NCBI RefSeq assembly: GCF_040096225.1
Contig: NZ_JBBMFC010000018.1
Coordinates: 1 to 64,000 of the forward strand
DNA length: 64,000 nucleotides
Direction: 5' to 3'
From: Hominiventricola aquisgranensis
GTDB lineage: Bacteria > Bacillota > Clostridia > Lachnospirales > Lachnospiraceae
This document shows positions 17,523 through 26,744 of the stretch, one piece after another (the first letter of the stretch is position 1; every line of letters starts with the position of its first letter). The notes under the pieces were generated by a model that saw nothing but the letters and a program-made list of their open reading frames with translations, ran no database searches and was not told where the DNA came from. The position numbers and the translations under genes are program-made.

Positions 17523-20500
17523 ATGAGATGGTACAAGCGGCTGGGAGCTTTGCTCCTGGCGGCTGTTTTGATACTGGGACTATGCCAGATACCTGGAGGT
17601 GATGTTGAGGCTGCAACGGCAGTAACATATAGAGTCAAAAATGTAACTTTTAATAAAACAACATTTACAGATTCTACAGGACAATATACAATGCAGCTGG
17701 CGGATACGAATCCTGTAATGGTAGATGAAAAAAACGATATAATTTATATTATTTATAAATCTATTCCGGAAAGACCTGATGGTGATACTATACAGTTCAT
17801 ATGTAAAAATGATGTTGCTATAGAAAGTGATCCATCAAGTACGAAAGTTTATCAATTTACAATTGCAGTGAATAGTAAGAGTATAGAGGGTGATCCGACG
17901 AAGGCTACTGTAAAAGTAGGAACAAGAAGAGATATAACAACTACAACATTTGTTCTTAAATCTGATACTGATCGACCGACAATAGGTGGAGATAAATTTG
18001 ATGGAGAATATCCACAAATTACTTCATTTGATCTCTTGGCTGGAAATGAAATTGCAGGTATATCGACAAATAACGCAACAGTTGATATCGTACAAAAACA
18101 CCTGACAGCGGAAGAACTTGCATCTAATAATATATTAGATGCTGGTAGCATCAATATAACATTAGCAGAAGCTATAGGAGCTTTCCGTCAAGTACGTTTG
18201 GGGAAGACATATTATTCTGTAAAATCAGGATGCCCTGATATAACATATCAGACAGCAAGTGTTTTGACGAAAGATCTTCTTTGGGATTCACGAACACATA
18301 TAGTGTATTTGGATTTATTGGCAACAAATAAGAATAATTTGGAGCAGACATTTCGATATAAGGTAAATCTGAATATTGCTGGATATTTATATACACTTAG
18401 TGATAGGTCATTTCTGGATATAGATGGAATTTTAGGATTGACGACGAATATTGAATCTCGTGTAGATAATGAAGTAGATGGCGTCATGACCATTAAGACT
18501 AGGAAATATCTGTCTGGGTTGTCTGGGTTGCCGGTAAAACCGCATTATGCAGCTGGAGCATTTATGGTTGCTGACAGCATAACAGGCGGAACTTTGAATA
18601 AAGATGGATCGATCACTCCGGAGAATTTAAACAAGGGATTAAGCTTTAGGATTCAGAACGCCATGGGAGACCAGAAGCCCTACTCCATTCAGGTAGTAAC
18701 TCCATGGGCTTTGCAGTGGAAAGGCAGCGATAACAGCCAGATTAAGAACGTGTTGAAGGATGGCGTGGTACAGGAGCGTACAGGTGCTGCTACATACACA
18801 GTCGAAACACTGGATGCAGGCAGCAATGTAGAGGTACAGCTGACTGCACCGAAGGGAAAAGTACTGGATAAGGTTGTTCTGAAAAAGGGCGATGGAAGCA
18901 CTGTAGATGGTGTTACATACAAGAACGGAAGCTTTTCTTTTGTGATGCCGAGTGATGTAGTTACCATTGAATCCATTTCATGGAAAGATGGAAGGTATCA
19001 CAATGTCAGTGTCAGTGCAGAAGATACGGATGGCAAGGAGCTGGACAGCCAGTATTGCACAGCGACCATCAAGGTTGGCGATGTGGAAGATACAGTAGCC
19101 GCTATGAAGGATACCGTGACTCTGCTGCCTAAGACAGAGCAGCATCCCTACTATCAGTATGAGTTAGATCACTGGGATTATGATGCATCTGTATTGAAAG
19201 ATGCACGGCGGGATGAGACAACACATGCACTGACCTTTACCATGCCGGATCAGGAAGTTGCAGTCAAAGCAGTCTACAAAAAGACCGGAACGCAGATGAC
19301 CTTCCAGCTGAAAGGTGCCAATGGTGGATGGTTCCAGGGATATATGGACAACCAGGGACATACTTTTTATGTAAGAACAGAGGGTCAGGGATACACGGAT
19401 ATCTTTAAGCCGGGTGCACAGATAAAACTGAATCTGACGAGTACGAACAGTACTGGTTATCGTTTTGACGGCTGGAAGAATGCATACGGAACCGCATGGG
19501 AAGATAATGGAACCTGGAAAGGCGGCCAGCCGGTTATCATGATAGGCAGTGAGCCCCAGACCTGGGTGGCAGAGTTCAAAGCCAAGGCATTTGGTTCTGT
19601 GACACTGCAGTCCGCGGATGAGAGTCAGGGTACGGTGACCGGAACCTACAAGGAGAGCACCGGAATCACGTTCGAAACTGTCTATGAAGGGGAAGAAGTT
19701 GCCCTGACAGCGACTGCCAGTGAAGGATATCTCTTTGACCACTGGGACGTTGTGGACGAGGATAACACTACCCGGGATCTTTTGAAGGATGCCGGACCAA
19801 CAGCGACTTTGACCAGAGCGGAAGGAGACGGAAAAGACCTGACCGTTACGGCAGTCTTTAAGGTAGATCCGGTTTACAAGAGCAAGGAATGCGAGATCAC
19901 CAACGTGGAACTGCTTGACAAGGATGGAAAGGTAGTGCGCGGCATGAGCAACAAGGATGGCCGTACACTGACCATCGCCCTGACGAAGACCGACATGAGT
20001 GCGGAGGATGCCGAAGGTCTTAAGATGGAAGGAAAGTATTTCCTGAGAATTACCCATTCACCGAAATCAACGGTATATCATTCATCTTTTGATGACGCAC
20101 ATCCGACCAATCCAGACCTTGCATGGAATAAGGGTAATGTAACCTGTCCGATCGAGGTGAACAGTCTGGGTGAAGAATTTGTCGTTACCGCTGAGGATCC
20201 AACGTGTCAGCAAACCTACACCATCAAGATCACTTATGAGAGCGAGAAGCCGGTGATTTCTGATATGACGGTGGAGCGTGCCTCAGAAACGGAGGCGAAG
20301 GTGACCTTTACCTCTGACACCAAGGGAAATTATTCCTACCTGTATAAGAAAGCCAATGCAGAGGAGCCGACACAGGACGAGGTGCTGGCAAGTGCGCTGA
20401 AAGGTTCGATCGGAGCCGGAAGCAGCCAGACCATCAACCTGAAGGATCTGAGCAACACTGCTTACAAGGTATATCTGGTAGTCAAAGGAAACATGAACGG

Positions 20501-21200
20501 AGCGATGCCAAGTGATGTGGTAGCTATTGCTGTACCGAAGATTGGAACCTATACCGTAGGAAACTTCTGTTCAGAAAGCGGCGGAACCGTTACCGTTGAT
20601 AAGACGAGAGCGGATGCAGGTGAGAAGATCACTGTGACCGTAACACCGAAGACAGGTATGAAGCTGGATTCCCTGACTTATTCAACGGATCTGGCAGGCA
20701 GTGCGCCGGTATCGATCCTTGATAAGAAGGTAAGCGAAGGCGTCTATGTATTTGACATGCCAACCGCAAATATTACCATCGGCTGCACCTGGTCCAAGAC
20801 CAGCGAGACGGATGGACCGACCATCACAGGATTTGTGATCAACGGAACAAGCGGAACGATCAGCCAGTCAGCAGGAACGATCAAGATCACCATGCCCTAT
20901 GGCACGGATCTGACGTCTCTGAAGCCGGAGATCACTTTACAAAATGCAGTATCTGTAAGCCCGGCAAGCGGCACAGCAGTAAATCTGTCAGGCCCGGTTA
21001 CTTATACGGTTACTGCAGAGGACGGAACAACCAAGACTTACACGGTGACTGCCACTGTTGCAGCACAGTCTACCTCAGACAAGCTCTGGGAGGGCATGCT
21101 GGACAATGTAGGTGGAAGCACCGACCATTCAGGCAAGAATACCTGGTGGGAGAAGGCAAAGGATAAGAAGAAACACAATAATTATCCGACCTACTGGTAA
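17523..21200 (+). CDS. Giant secreted multidomain surface protein
   Basis: 1225 residues with a signal peptide (LGALLLAAVLILGLCQIPGG). The N-terminal part (to about residue 340) is beta-rich, AT-rich at DNA level and not recognised. Then come divergent InlB-B/bacterial-repeat modules (VMPSDVVTIESISW, TMPDQEVAVKAVYK, GYRFDGWKN, GYLFDHWDV), fibronectin-like stretches and a final DUF5018-like beta-sandwich (about 1095-1180). The tail contains LWEGM, like the preceding giant protein. There is no sorting signal. It is probably an extracellular scaffold or adhesin of the same operon; AAGGAGGG precedes the start. Function is unknown. Confidence 0.65.
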   Translation: MRWYKRLGALLLAAVLILGLCQIPGGDVEAATAVTYRVKNVTFNKTTFTDSTGQYTMQLADTNPVMVDEKNDIIYIIYKSIPERPDGDTIQFICKNDVAIESDPSSTKVYQFTIAVNSKSIEGDPTKATVKVGTRRDITTTTFVLKSDTDRPTIGGDKFDGEYPQITSFDLLAGNEIAGISTNNATVDIVQKHLTAEELASNNILDAGSINITLAEAIGAFRQVRLGKTYYSVKSGCPDITYQTASVLTKDLLWDSRTHIVYLDLLATNKNNLEQTFRYKVNLNIAGYLYTLSDRSFLDIDGILGLTTNIESRVDNEVDGVMTIKTRKYLSGLSGLPVKPHYAAGAFMVADSITGGTLNKDGSITPENLNKGLSFRIQNAMGDQKPYSIQVVTPWALQWKGSDNSQIKNVLKDGVVQERTGAATYTVETLDAGSNVEVQLTAPKGKVLDKVVLKKGDGSTVDGVTYKNGSFSFVMPSDVVTIESISWKDGRYHNVSVSAEDTDGKELDSQYCTATIKVGDVEDTVAAMKDTVTLLPKTEQHPYYQYELDHWDYDASVLKDARRDETTHALTFTMPDQEVAVKAVYKKTGTQMTFQLKGANGGWFQGYMDNQGHTFYVRTEGQGYTDIFKPGAQIKLNLTSTNSTGYRFDGWKNAYGTAWEDNGTWKGGQPVIMIGSEPQTWVAEFKAKAFGSVTLQSADESQGTVTGTYKESTGITFETVYEGEEVALTATASEGYLFDHWDVVDEDNTTRDLLKDAGPTATLTRAEGDGKDLTVTAVFKVDPVYKSKECEITNVELLDKDGKVVRGMSNKDGRTLTIALTKTDMSAEDAEGLKMEGKYFLRITHSPKSTVYHSSFDDAHPTNPDLAWNKGNVTCPIEVNSLGEEFVVTAEDPTCQQTYTIKITYESEKPVISDMTVERASETEAKVTFTSDTKGNYSYLYKKANAEEPTQDEVLASALKGSIGAGSSQTINLKDLSNTAYKVYLVVKGNMNGAMPSDVVAIAVPKIGTYTVGNFCSESGGTVTVDKTRADAGEKITVTVTPKTGMKLDSLTYSTDLAGSAPVSILDKKVSEGVYVFDMPTANITIGCTWSKTSETDGPTITGFVINGTSGTISQSAGTIKITMPYGTDLTSLKPEITLQNAVSVSPASGTAVNLSGPVTYTVTAEDGTTKTYTVTATVAAQSTSDKLWEGMLDNVGGSTDHSGKNTWWEKAKDKKKHNNYPTYW

Positions 21201-21234
21201 GCACCAAACAAATATAGTGCATAAGATGCATGAG

Positions 21235-21270
21235 ACCCGCTGGCAGGCCAAAATCTGCCAGTGGGTTTTG
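21235..21270 (+). terminator. Intrinsic terminator of the cobalamin operon
   Basis: ACCCGCTGGCAG pairs with CTGCCAGTGGGT (one G-U pair) followed by TTTTG. It lies 35 bases after the last giant gene and before the LRR genes, so it probably marks the operon end. Confidence 0.8.
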
Positions 21271-21318
21271 GTGCGTCCATAAGGATAACTGTTTATGGGC
21301 GCATTTGAAGGAGAATAC

Positions 21319-22164
21319 ATGAGTGATAGAGATCATCTGACATACAGCAGAGAGGTAATGACCCGTAAATATGCGGAGACTTACCGGAAGAAAGAAGAAC
21401 TGAAGCTGCCGAAGCGTTGTGGAGCGATCGGGGATGCAGCATTCCGCGACAACATCCGTATTGAACGGCTGGCTTTGGAGAATGGACTACGACGGATAGG
21501 GAAAGATGGTTTTCGTCACAGCGTAGCATTAAGAGAAGCCCGGCTGCCTGAGTCTGTTGAGAAGATCGGGGATGGCTGTTTTGCTGATTGTCCGAGGCTT
21601 AAGGAGGCATATATACCGAAGCGGCTTGAGAAGATTCCGTCAGGCGCTTTCAAGGAAGACCGGCGTTTATCCAAAGTAACATTTGCTGATGATTCTGTTC
21701 TTAGCAGGATCGGAAAGGATGCTTTTTCAGAGTGTGTGGAACTAAAAGAGATCCTGTTGCCACCGAAGGTAACAGAGATCGAAGATCGGGCATTTTACAG
21801 GTGTAAAGACCTGAAATCCGTCCATTTTCCGGAAGGGTTAAAGCGTATAGGAAGAGAAGCATTTTATTTCTGCAGCATGGAGACGCTGAAGTTACCGGAA
21901 TCAGTGGAAATATTGGATGAAAAGGCATTTTTTAAGTGTACCTGGCTTACGGAAGTCTGTCTGCCGGTCCATATCAGGCGCATAGAAAAGTGGGTATTCC
22001 ACGGCTGCAACCGCCTGAAGGTGCTGGAGATCCGGCATGACCCGGAATATATTGGGGAGTGGATTATCAATCGTGCGGCGCGTATCCGGTGCTATCAGGG
22101 ATCGAAGGTGGACAAGTACTGTCAGGAGTCAGGATTTACAGTGGAGTATATAGATGGAGAATAA
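21319..22164 (+). CDS. BspA-type leucine-rich repeat protein (LRR_5)
   Basis: 281 residues made almost wholly of about ten 23-residue BspA-like repeats (pattern IGDAAFRDNIRIERLALENGL, IGKDAFSECVELKEILLPPKV). There is no signal peptide or membrane segment. The start at 21319 has AAGGAG 5 bases upstream; an ATG at 21295 in frame lacks one. BspA repeats usually mediate binding, often on surfaces; lack of export signal suggests a cytoplasmic role or non-classical release. It overlaps the next, paralogous gene by 11 bases. Confidence 0.8.
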   Translation: MSDRDHLTYSREVMTRKYAETYRKKEELKLPKRCGAIGDAAFRDNIRIERLALENGLRRIGKDGFRHSVALREARLPESVEKIGDGCFADCPRLKEAYIPKRLEKIPSGAFKEDRRLSKVTFADDSVLSRIGKDAFSECVELKEILLPPKVTEIEDRAFYRCKDLKSVHFPEGLKRIGREAFYFCSMETLKLPESVEILDEKAFFKCTWLTEVCLPVHIRRIEKWVFHGCNRLKVLEIRHDPEYIGEWIINRAARIRCYQGSKVDKYCQESGFTVEYIDGE

Positions 22165-23020
22165 AGAAAGAAAACCCAAAATTATAGCAGTTGACAGAAG
22201 AGGGTATCATGGTGTGACACTGACCCGTAAGGCTGCCGAACGTTATGGATTTGAACGTATGCTGCGGCTGCCTGGCAATTATCGGAAGATTGAGGCAGAA
22301 GCCTTTAAAGGGAATCTTAAGATTGAACAGATGGAGTTGGCGGATTCTGTTCTGGAACTTGGGGCAGATGCATTTCGTAGTTGCAATGCTTTAAAAGAAG
22401 CAGTGCTGCCGGGTCATCTGGCAGTGATCGGGGAAGGCTGCTTTGCCGAGTGCCCGCAGCTTCGTCATGTGAAGATACCGCCATATGTGGATACCATAAA
22501 AGATGCAACATTTCTCTGTGACAGGAGACTTCAGAAAGTTGAGTTTGCAGCCTGGAGCCGTCTCACAAGGATCGGTGTGGAGGCTTTTATGGAGTGTAAA
22601 ACACTGGAAAAAATTGATCTGCCGGATAGTATACAGCAGATCGGAAACAGAGCTTTCCGGCGCTGTAAGATGCTTGCGGACATTCATTTCCCGGCTAATC
22701 TGAAAGATATCGGGGAAGAAGCTTTTTATTTCTGTGCAGCAAACGAGCTGCAGCTTCCGAAAAAAGTGGAATTTATCGGCAGACGGGCATTCTGCAAATG
22801 GACGTTCCTGGAACAGGTGTCCTTGCCGGAGAGTGTACAGTATATCGGAGATGGAGCCTTCCGAGGCTGTAACCGTCTGAAGGTATTGGAGATCCGTCAT
22901 GGGCCGGAGTATCTGGGAGAACTGATCACGAATCGGAATGTTACGATCCGATGTAAGAAAGATTCCAAGGTGGAGGCATATGCAAAAGAGTTCGGGTATC
23001 CGATAGAATACATAGAGTAA
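22154..23020 (+). CDS. BspA-type leucine-rich repeat protein, paralogue of the preceding gene
   Basis: 288 residues with the same LRR_5 repeat architecture and the same closing block (FRGCNRLKVLEIRHGPEYLG versus FHGCNRLKVLEIRHDPEYIG), so the two genes arose by tandem duplication. No signal peptide. It starts inside the end of the upstream gene, indicating translational coupling. A weak hairpin (23032-23053) follows. Confidence 0.8.
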   Translation: MENKERKPKIIAVDRRGYHGVTLTRKAAERYGFERMLRLPGNYRKIEAEAFKGNLKIEQMELADSVLELGADAFRSCNALKEAVLPGHLAVIGEGCFAECPQLRHVKIPPYVDTIKDATFLCDRRLQKVEFAAWSRLTRIGVEAFMECKTLEKIDLPDSIQQIGNRAFRRCKMLADIHFPANLKDIGEEAFYFCAANELQLPKKVEFIGRRAFCKWTFLEQVSLPESVQYIGDGAFRGCNRLKVLEIRHGPEYLGELITNRNVTIRCKKDSKVEAYAKEFGYPIEYIE

Positions 23021-23112
23021 TAAAAAATGGGTCATAGTAAAATTCTATGGCCTATATTTCAGATATTACGACATATGCAAATCGTTTCCTCTGAGATCTG
23101 CAGGAGAAAATT

Positions 23113-23259
23113 ATGAACCAGAAAGATATTGAATTTTTTGAAGCATATAAGCGTCTTGACGTGCTTTGCAGAGATGTTCTTAATTGTAAAAATGGTGTTA
23201 GTGAATACATTCAGCAAATGGAGGTATCCCATCAGGTATTGGGGAGGGGTACTGGATGA
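23113..23259 (+). pseudogene. Truncated DUF6548-family gene
   Basis: ATG with GCAGGAGA upstream opens a 48-codon frame, MNQKDIEFFEAYKRLDVLCR..., whose YKRLDxLCRDxL...GVSEYIxQME pattern matches the start of the DUF6548 proteins found in many Clostridia. Those proteins continue for about 100 residues; here the frame ends in GRGTG-stop just after QME. The remaining sequence to 23340 shows no recognisable continuation, so this is a decayed copy. Confidence 0.55.
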
Positions 23260-23358
23260 TTCGTTTGTCTGGTTGCGATAATGGCTACACTACTTTATGG
23301 ACTGTATTCTTTTGTAAGCCTAATGTGAAGAAGTTGTAGTGTGATATGAATATTGGTG

Positions 23359-23387
23359 AAAAAAGACAGCGGAGTATGCGCTCCGCC
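23359..23387 (-). terminator. Terminator of the ATPase/TOPRIM operon
   Basis: On the minus strand GCGGAG-CGCATA-CTCCGC is followed by TGTCTTTTTT. It lies about 40 bases after the stop of the minus-strand gene ending at 23425. Confidence 0.7.
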
Positions 23388-23424
23388 GTAAATGATGATT
23401 TAATTTAGTAAAATTTTGAAGTTT

Positions 23425-24279
23425 CTATATGTTTTCCACAGTTTCTTCGTCACACTCTACGATAACTCCCAGCTCAAGTAATGCCATTCCTACAAATGAA
23501 AATAGTGAAAACGTGTTTTCGGTAACATATTTTTGTTGTTGGTAATCATAAACATCCAGAAGTGTTGGTGCCAATACATCCAGGTCATATGCAGAGATAT
23601 TCATTGCTTCTAAGCCGTTATCCATTTCCGTGACTGAATGAATGAGCCGTTTTTCGGCCTCGACCGATTCTTCTGAAAAGACGAGATCAGTCGTTTGCAT
23701 GTGTAGATTTTCTTTATCGGAACAGTCATCCGGACAGATTGTATTGGTAAGAAGAGCTTTTGCTTCTGTGCCCATTTTACATGTTTGCTCGAAAGTATTA
23801 TCTTCCAGACAGGACAATAAGTAGCTTTCTATAGCTGGATAACTTAACAGTAACTGTCCTTGATCGCCATTGTCATTACCATAGGGATCCGTGTATTTTC
23901 TGACATACTTTCTCCTTAATTCATTGGGTTTATAACTAAGCACATCTCTGTCATATAAAAAGAAAATGGGACAATCTTCAGGTTTAATTTTAAATTCTTC
24001 TCTTAATCGGCAAAATAACTCATCTAAGGATTCTTCTGTTAATTGAGTCAGCTGATTTTTCGGGAGATTCAACGCAAATACACGGAACTGGGGATTATTT
24101 CCATACCCGATAAATTCATCAGAGCCTCTTCGCAGCTCCTGGACTTCATAATCAAGTATATCAGCAAATAATTTTTTCAATAAACGAAGTTCAGTTCCAC
24201 CTGTGGCCGGTCTGCCTCCTTCAACAACAAAGATCACATTACCAATATTCTTATCTTTATCAATCCTATATTTCTTCAT
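23425..24279 (-). CDS. TOPRIM-like partner of an AAA ATPase (RloB/DUF4435-like)
   Basis: 284 residues. The N-terminus has a TOPRIM-like VIFVVEGG motif with a Glu in a beta-strand/turn, and further on FFLYDRD, matching the Asp-x-Asp element. SYPAIESYLLSCLED resembles the helix after the core in RloB and DUF4435 proteins. Start 24279 has GAGGGG upstream and overlaps the ATPase gene by 14 bases, so the pair is coupled. In RloAB, PARIS and OLD-like systems such partners act as nucleases or effectors released by the ATPase. Assignment to a named system is uncertain. Confidence 0.55.
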   Translation of the reverse strand: MKKYRIDKDKNIGNVIFVVEGGRPATGGTELRLLKKLFADILDYEVQELRRGSDEFIGYGNNPQFRVFALNLPKNQLTQLTEESLDELFCRLREEFKIKPEDCPIFFLYDRDVLSYKPNELRRKYVRKYTDPYGNDNGDQGQLLLSYPAIESYLLSCLEDNTFEQTCKMGTEAKALLTNTICPDDCSDKENLHMQTTDLVFSEESVEAEKRLIHSVTEMDNGLEAMNISAYDLDVLAPTLLDVYDYQQQKYVTENTFSLFSFVGMALLELGVIVECDEETVENI

Positions 24280-25399
24280 ATAGCGGTAACCCCTCAAACA
24301 TGCCACCGAGATACATTTTTTCAATATTTTGAGCAGCCCTCGGTTTAAATTGAGAAAGTCTCTCTACCTGACTTCCAGTCTCTCCTTTAAAAGTAATCAA
24401 ATCAATTTGATCAGGACGGAAGACAGAGTTTGAAATCAGGTTTGTGTGATGTGAAGTGATAAAAAGTTGCGAATGAGCAGCATTCTCCATAAAGAAGCGG
24501 ATGATTTTTTCGGCTAATTTATTATGAAGACTGTTCCCAAATTCATCAATAATCAACATACCAGGATTTTCAATAACGTTGATCAGATTAGGCAGAAGAT
24601 CCGCAAAAACCTGATTTCCCTGAGATTCATTGATAATAGTATTAGGAATAGGGAAAGTCTTTCTCTTAAAAAAGACGGATTTTTTATCAGATCCTATGGA
24701 TATTGTTAAACCAGCGCCTGTACTCTCTGATCCATATTCCACAAAGAAGTCATAATGGAATGCATCAAGATATTTATTTATTTTTTCTATGCCAAATTCC
24801 TCCGCATACTTTGTTATTGATTTTCCATAGGTAGCTCCCAGATTATATCCATCAATGATGTATGAGTTCTGTAAAAACTCCATAAGTTCTCTTAAAGTAG
24901 GCTCCTGTGGAAAACGGCCAGTGTTAAAAGATGCTGTTCTTAAAAACAGGGTTTCACTGTCGAGCTGTTCATCTCTTGTTAAAGTCTCTCCGATTCTTAA
25001 TTCCCCGGTATTTCCATGTCTCTGCAAAACTGTAATATCGTCAATTTTTAAATTTTCTGATATACTGTTTGTCTGAATATCATATTCAATTGTATAAAAT
25101 ACTTTTTTTCCATTAAAAATGAATTCATATTCCACTATAACAATGGGATTGGCAGAAAATATACATCTATGTCTGGAAAATGAGGTACCTTCTCCTTTTA
25201 TCATTTTTATAAGGAAGGAAAGTCCCTTTAACGCATTTGATTTACCTGATGCATTGGGACCAATAAATAGAGCTCCTTTCAGGGTTTCATTATCAGTTAT
25301 ATTCGTTTTTTCAAGAATAGAATATTTAGATGCAGTGAAGTCAAATTCAGTTCTTTCTTTAAATGAAAGAAAATTTGTGAGATACATTTTAGTCAGCAT
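24266..25399 (-). CDS. AAA/ABC-type ATPase, RloA-like (AAA_15/AAA_21)
   Basis: 377 residues. It opens with the SMC/OLD-type MYLTNFLSFKERTEFDF strand, then Walker A GPNASGKSN. Near the C-terminus are Walker B GMLIIDEFGNSLH and FITSHHTNL. The start at 25399 is taken over an ATG six bases upstream because AAGGAGG then has 7-base spacing. Such ATPases paired with TOPRIM-like proteins are typical phage-defence modules. It has its own promoter with a palindrome behind it. Confidence 0.8.
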   Translation of the reverse strand: MLTKMYLTNFLSFKERTEFDFTASKYSILEKTNITDNETLKGALFIGPNASGKSNALKGLSFLIKMIKGEGTSFSRHRCIFSANPIVIVEYEFIFNGKKVFYTIEYDIQTNSISENLKIDDITVLQRHGNTGELRIGETLTRDEQLDSETLFLRTASFNTGRFPQEPTLRELMEFLQNSYIIDGYNLGATYGKSITKYAEEFGIEKINKYLDAFHYDFFVEYGSESTGAGLTISIGSDKKSVFFKRKTFPIPNTIINESQGNQVFADLLPNLINVIENPGMLIIDEFGNSLHNKLAEKIIRFFMENAAHSQLFITSHHTNLISNSVFRPDQIDLITFKGETGSQVERLSQFKPRAAQNIEKMYLGGMFEGLPLYEEI

Positions 25400-25421
25400 A
25401 GTCATTCCTCCTTGTATTTAT

Positions 25422-25450
25422 ATTTTAAGCGGTAGTCATTCTCTAGTCAA
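25422..25450 (-). promoter_or_regulatory. Promoter of the ATPase/TOPRIM pair
   Basis: On the minus strand TTGACT (25450-25445), 17 bases, TAAAAT (25427-25422). The ATPase start codon follows 23 bases further on with AAGGAGG between. Confidence 0.65.
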
Positions 25451-25453
25451 TAT

Positions 25454-25476
25454 TAAGTGTAAAAAAATTACACTTA
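25454..25476. repeat. Perfect palindrome abutting the promoter, likely operator
   Basis: TAAGTGTAA-AAAAA-TTACACTTA, 9-bp arms with a 5-base spacer, sits 3 bases upstream of the minus-strand -35 element. Dyad and position fit binding of a dimeric regulator. No regulator gene is linked in the pair. Confidence 0.5.
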
Positions 25477-25548
25477 GATTGTAAAAAACTTTTATTTAAT
25501 ATTGAGAGTATGATATGCAGGAAACTGTTTTCTTATTCTACTATAATA

Positions 25549-26658
25549 TTACCGTTTTATCATCAGTAGTTCCACCAATCCCTGCAGATAGAAATCTGCC
25601 ATCTTTGCTATTGGATCCTGATTATCTGAGCAGGAATAGTGATCATCTGTAGGAATCTTGGCAAGGTTCAGAAGCTGTTTTCCGGCCGGAAGGGCTTCTT
25701 CTGGAGATAATAATTTCCAGTCCAGCTGATCCATCAGATGGGCGTAGAGGGAGGTGTAGGTTACCAGAGTATTTTCGCGGCAGATCTGAGACAGACGATC
25801 CTCAAATTCTGCACGTACAAATGGTGACAGGTTCTTTTCCTTTTCAGATAATCTCTGGAGATAGGTTCTCCATACGGCATCTTCTGTGATGCCGAAGCGG
25901 TCCATGCGGTTCAATATATTATGCTGGAAAGCAGGATTGAGCCCGGACTGACGGTCGAGAGCTTCCTTCACAGCTTCTTTTACAGTTTTTCCAATATATT
26001 CCCCTAATTTACAGTGTTTTCCGGCGTTGGTCAGATAAGTAGAGGAAAACGGATTTGCAATCAGGATCGTTCCATCTGTTCCGGATCCGGTGGCGATGCC
26101 GCGGGAGTACCGGCTGGGAGCAAGCAGCTCCTGGATAGTAGCGGTCTTGGCTTCCGTACAGGTTACCAGTGCCCGTGCCAGGGCACCTGGAGAGAGTGCT
26201 GCATCGATATGGAGAATGATATTGATGGTTCCTGGTTTAACTGGATCGGAGATTCCGGCTTTTTCATGCCAGACAGCAGGGTCACCTACGCGGCTGGCAT
26301 TGATCCGGATGCCTCCGGTGACGATAGCAGTTACAGAAAAATCTTCGTAATCCATGGTCTTGATGGAAACGTTATGCATGCTGGCAGCAGTGGCAAGCCC
26401 GGTACAGTGTTTGGGATCAAGCCCTAAGTCCTCCAGTGCCAGGAGCTTCATATGTTCTTCGTAAGTATCAGCCCTGAGTTCACAGGACATCCCGGCGCCT
26501 GGGTTACAGTCATTGTTAAAGACTGCCTGCAGATCGGTGCGGAAACCGCCGCCGATGGGACCGGTACTTAAAACATCCCGTGGTCCGGCAAAGCAAAGAA
26601 CCAGAGATTTCTTGTAATGATGCAGTGTATCGCCACCGGGCAGCTCCATAAGTTTCAT
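25549..26658 (-). CDS. cbiZ: Adenosylcobinamide amidohydrolase (CbiZ-like)
   Basis: 369 residues. The N-terminal half carries the CbiZ pattern: LSTGPIGGGFR, GLATAASMHNVSI, VTAIVTGGIRINASRVGDPAVW, and IATGSGTDGTILIAN further on. CbiZ removes the aminopropanol-containing nucleotide-loop arm from adenosylcobinamide, or directly from pseudocobalamin, letting a cell rebuild a preferred cobamide. The C-terminal 120 residues are extra relative to small CbiZ proteins. A GGAGGG site lies 11 bases before the start. Its linkage to a B12 uptake operon and a divergent CbiR-like gene supports the assignment. Confidence 0.7.
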   Translation of the reverse strand: MKLMELPGGDTLHHYKKSLVLCFAGPRDVLSTGPIGGGFRTDLQAVFNNDCNPGAGMSCELRADTYEEHMKLLALEDLGLDPKHCTGLATAASMHNVSIKTMDYEDFSVTAIVTGGIRINASRVGDPAVWHEKAGISDPVKPGTINIILHIDAALSPGALARALVTCTEAKTATIQELLAPSRYSRGIATGSGTDGTILIANPFSSTYLTNAGKHCKLGEYIGKTVKEAVKEALDRQSGLNPAFQHNILNRMDRFGITEDAVWRTYLQRLSEKEKNLSPFVRAEFEDRLSQICRENTLVTYTSLYAHLMDQLDWKLLSPEEALPAGKQLLNLAKIPTDDHYSCSDNQDPIAKMADFYLQGLVELLMIKR

Positions 26659-26744
26659 GATGATGAGATCCCTCCAAATATGTTATACTGTTCTTATCAT
26701 AGAGCAGGAATATAGGGAATGCAAGGAAAAGAGGGTATGGATGT

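Noticed and set aside
14217..20057. Several long minus-strand frames of 175-297 codons under the giant genes
   Set aside because: They mirror codon bias of the plus-strand genes, have no starts with ribosome sites, and show no domains.
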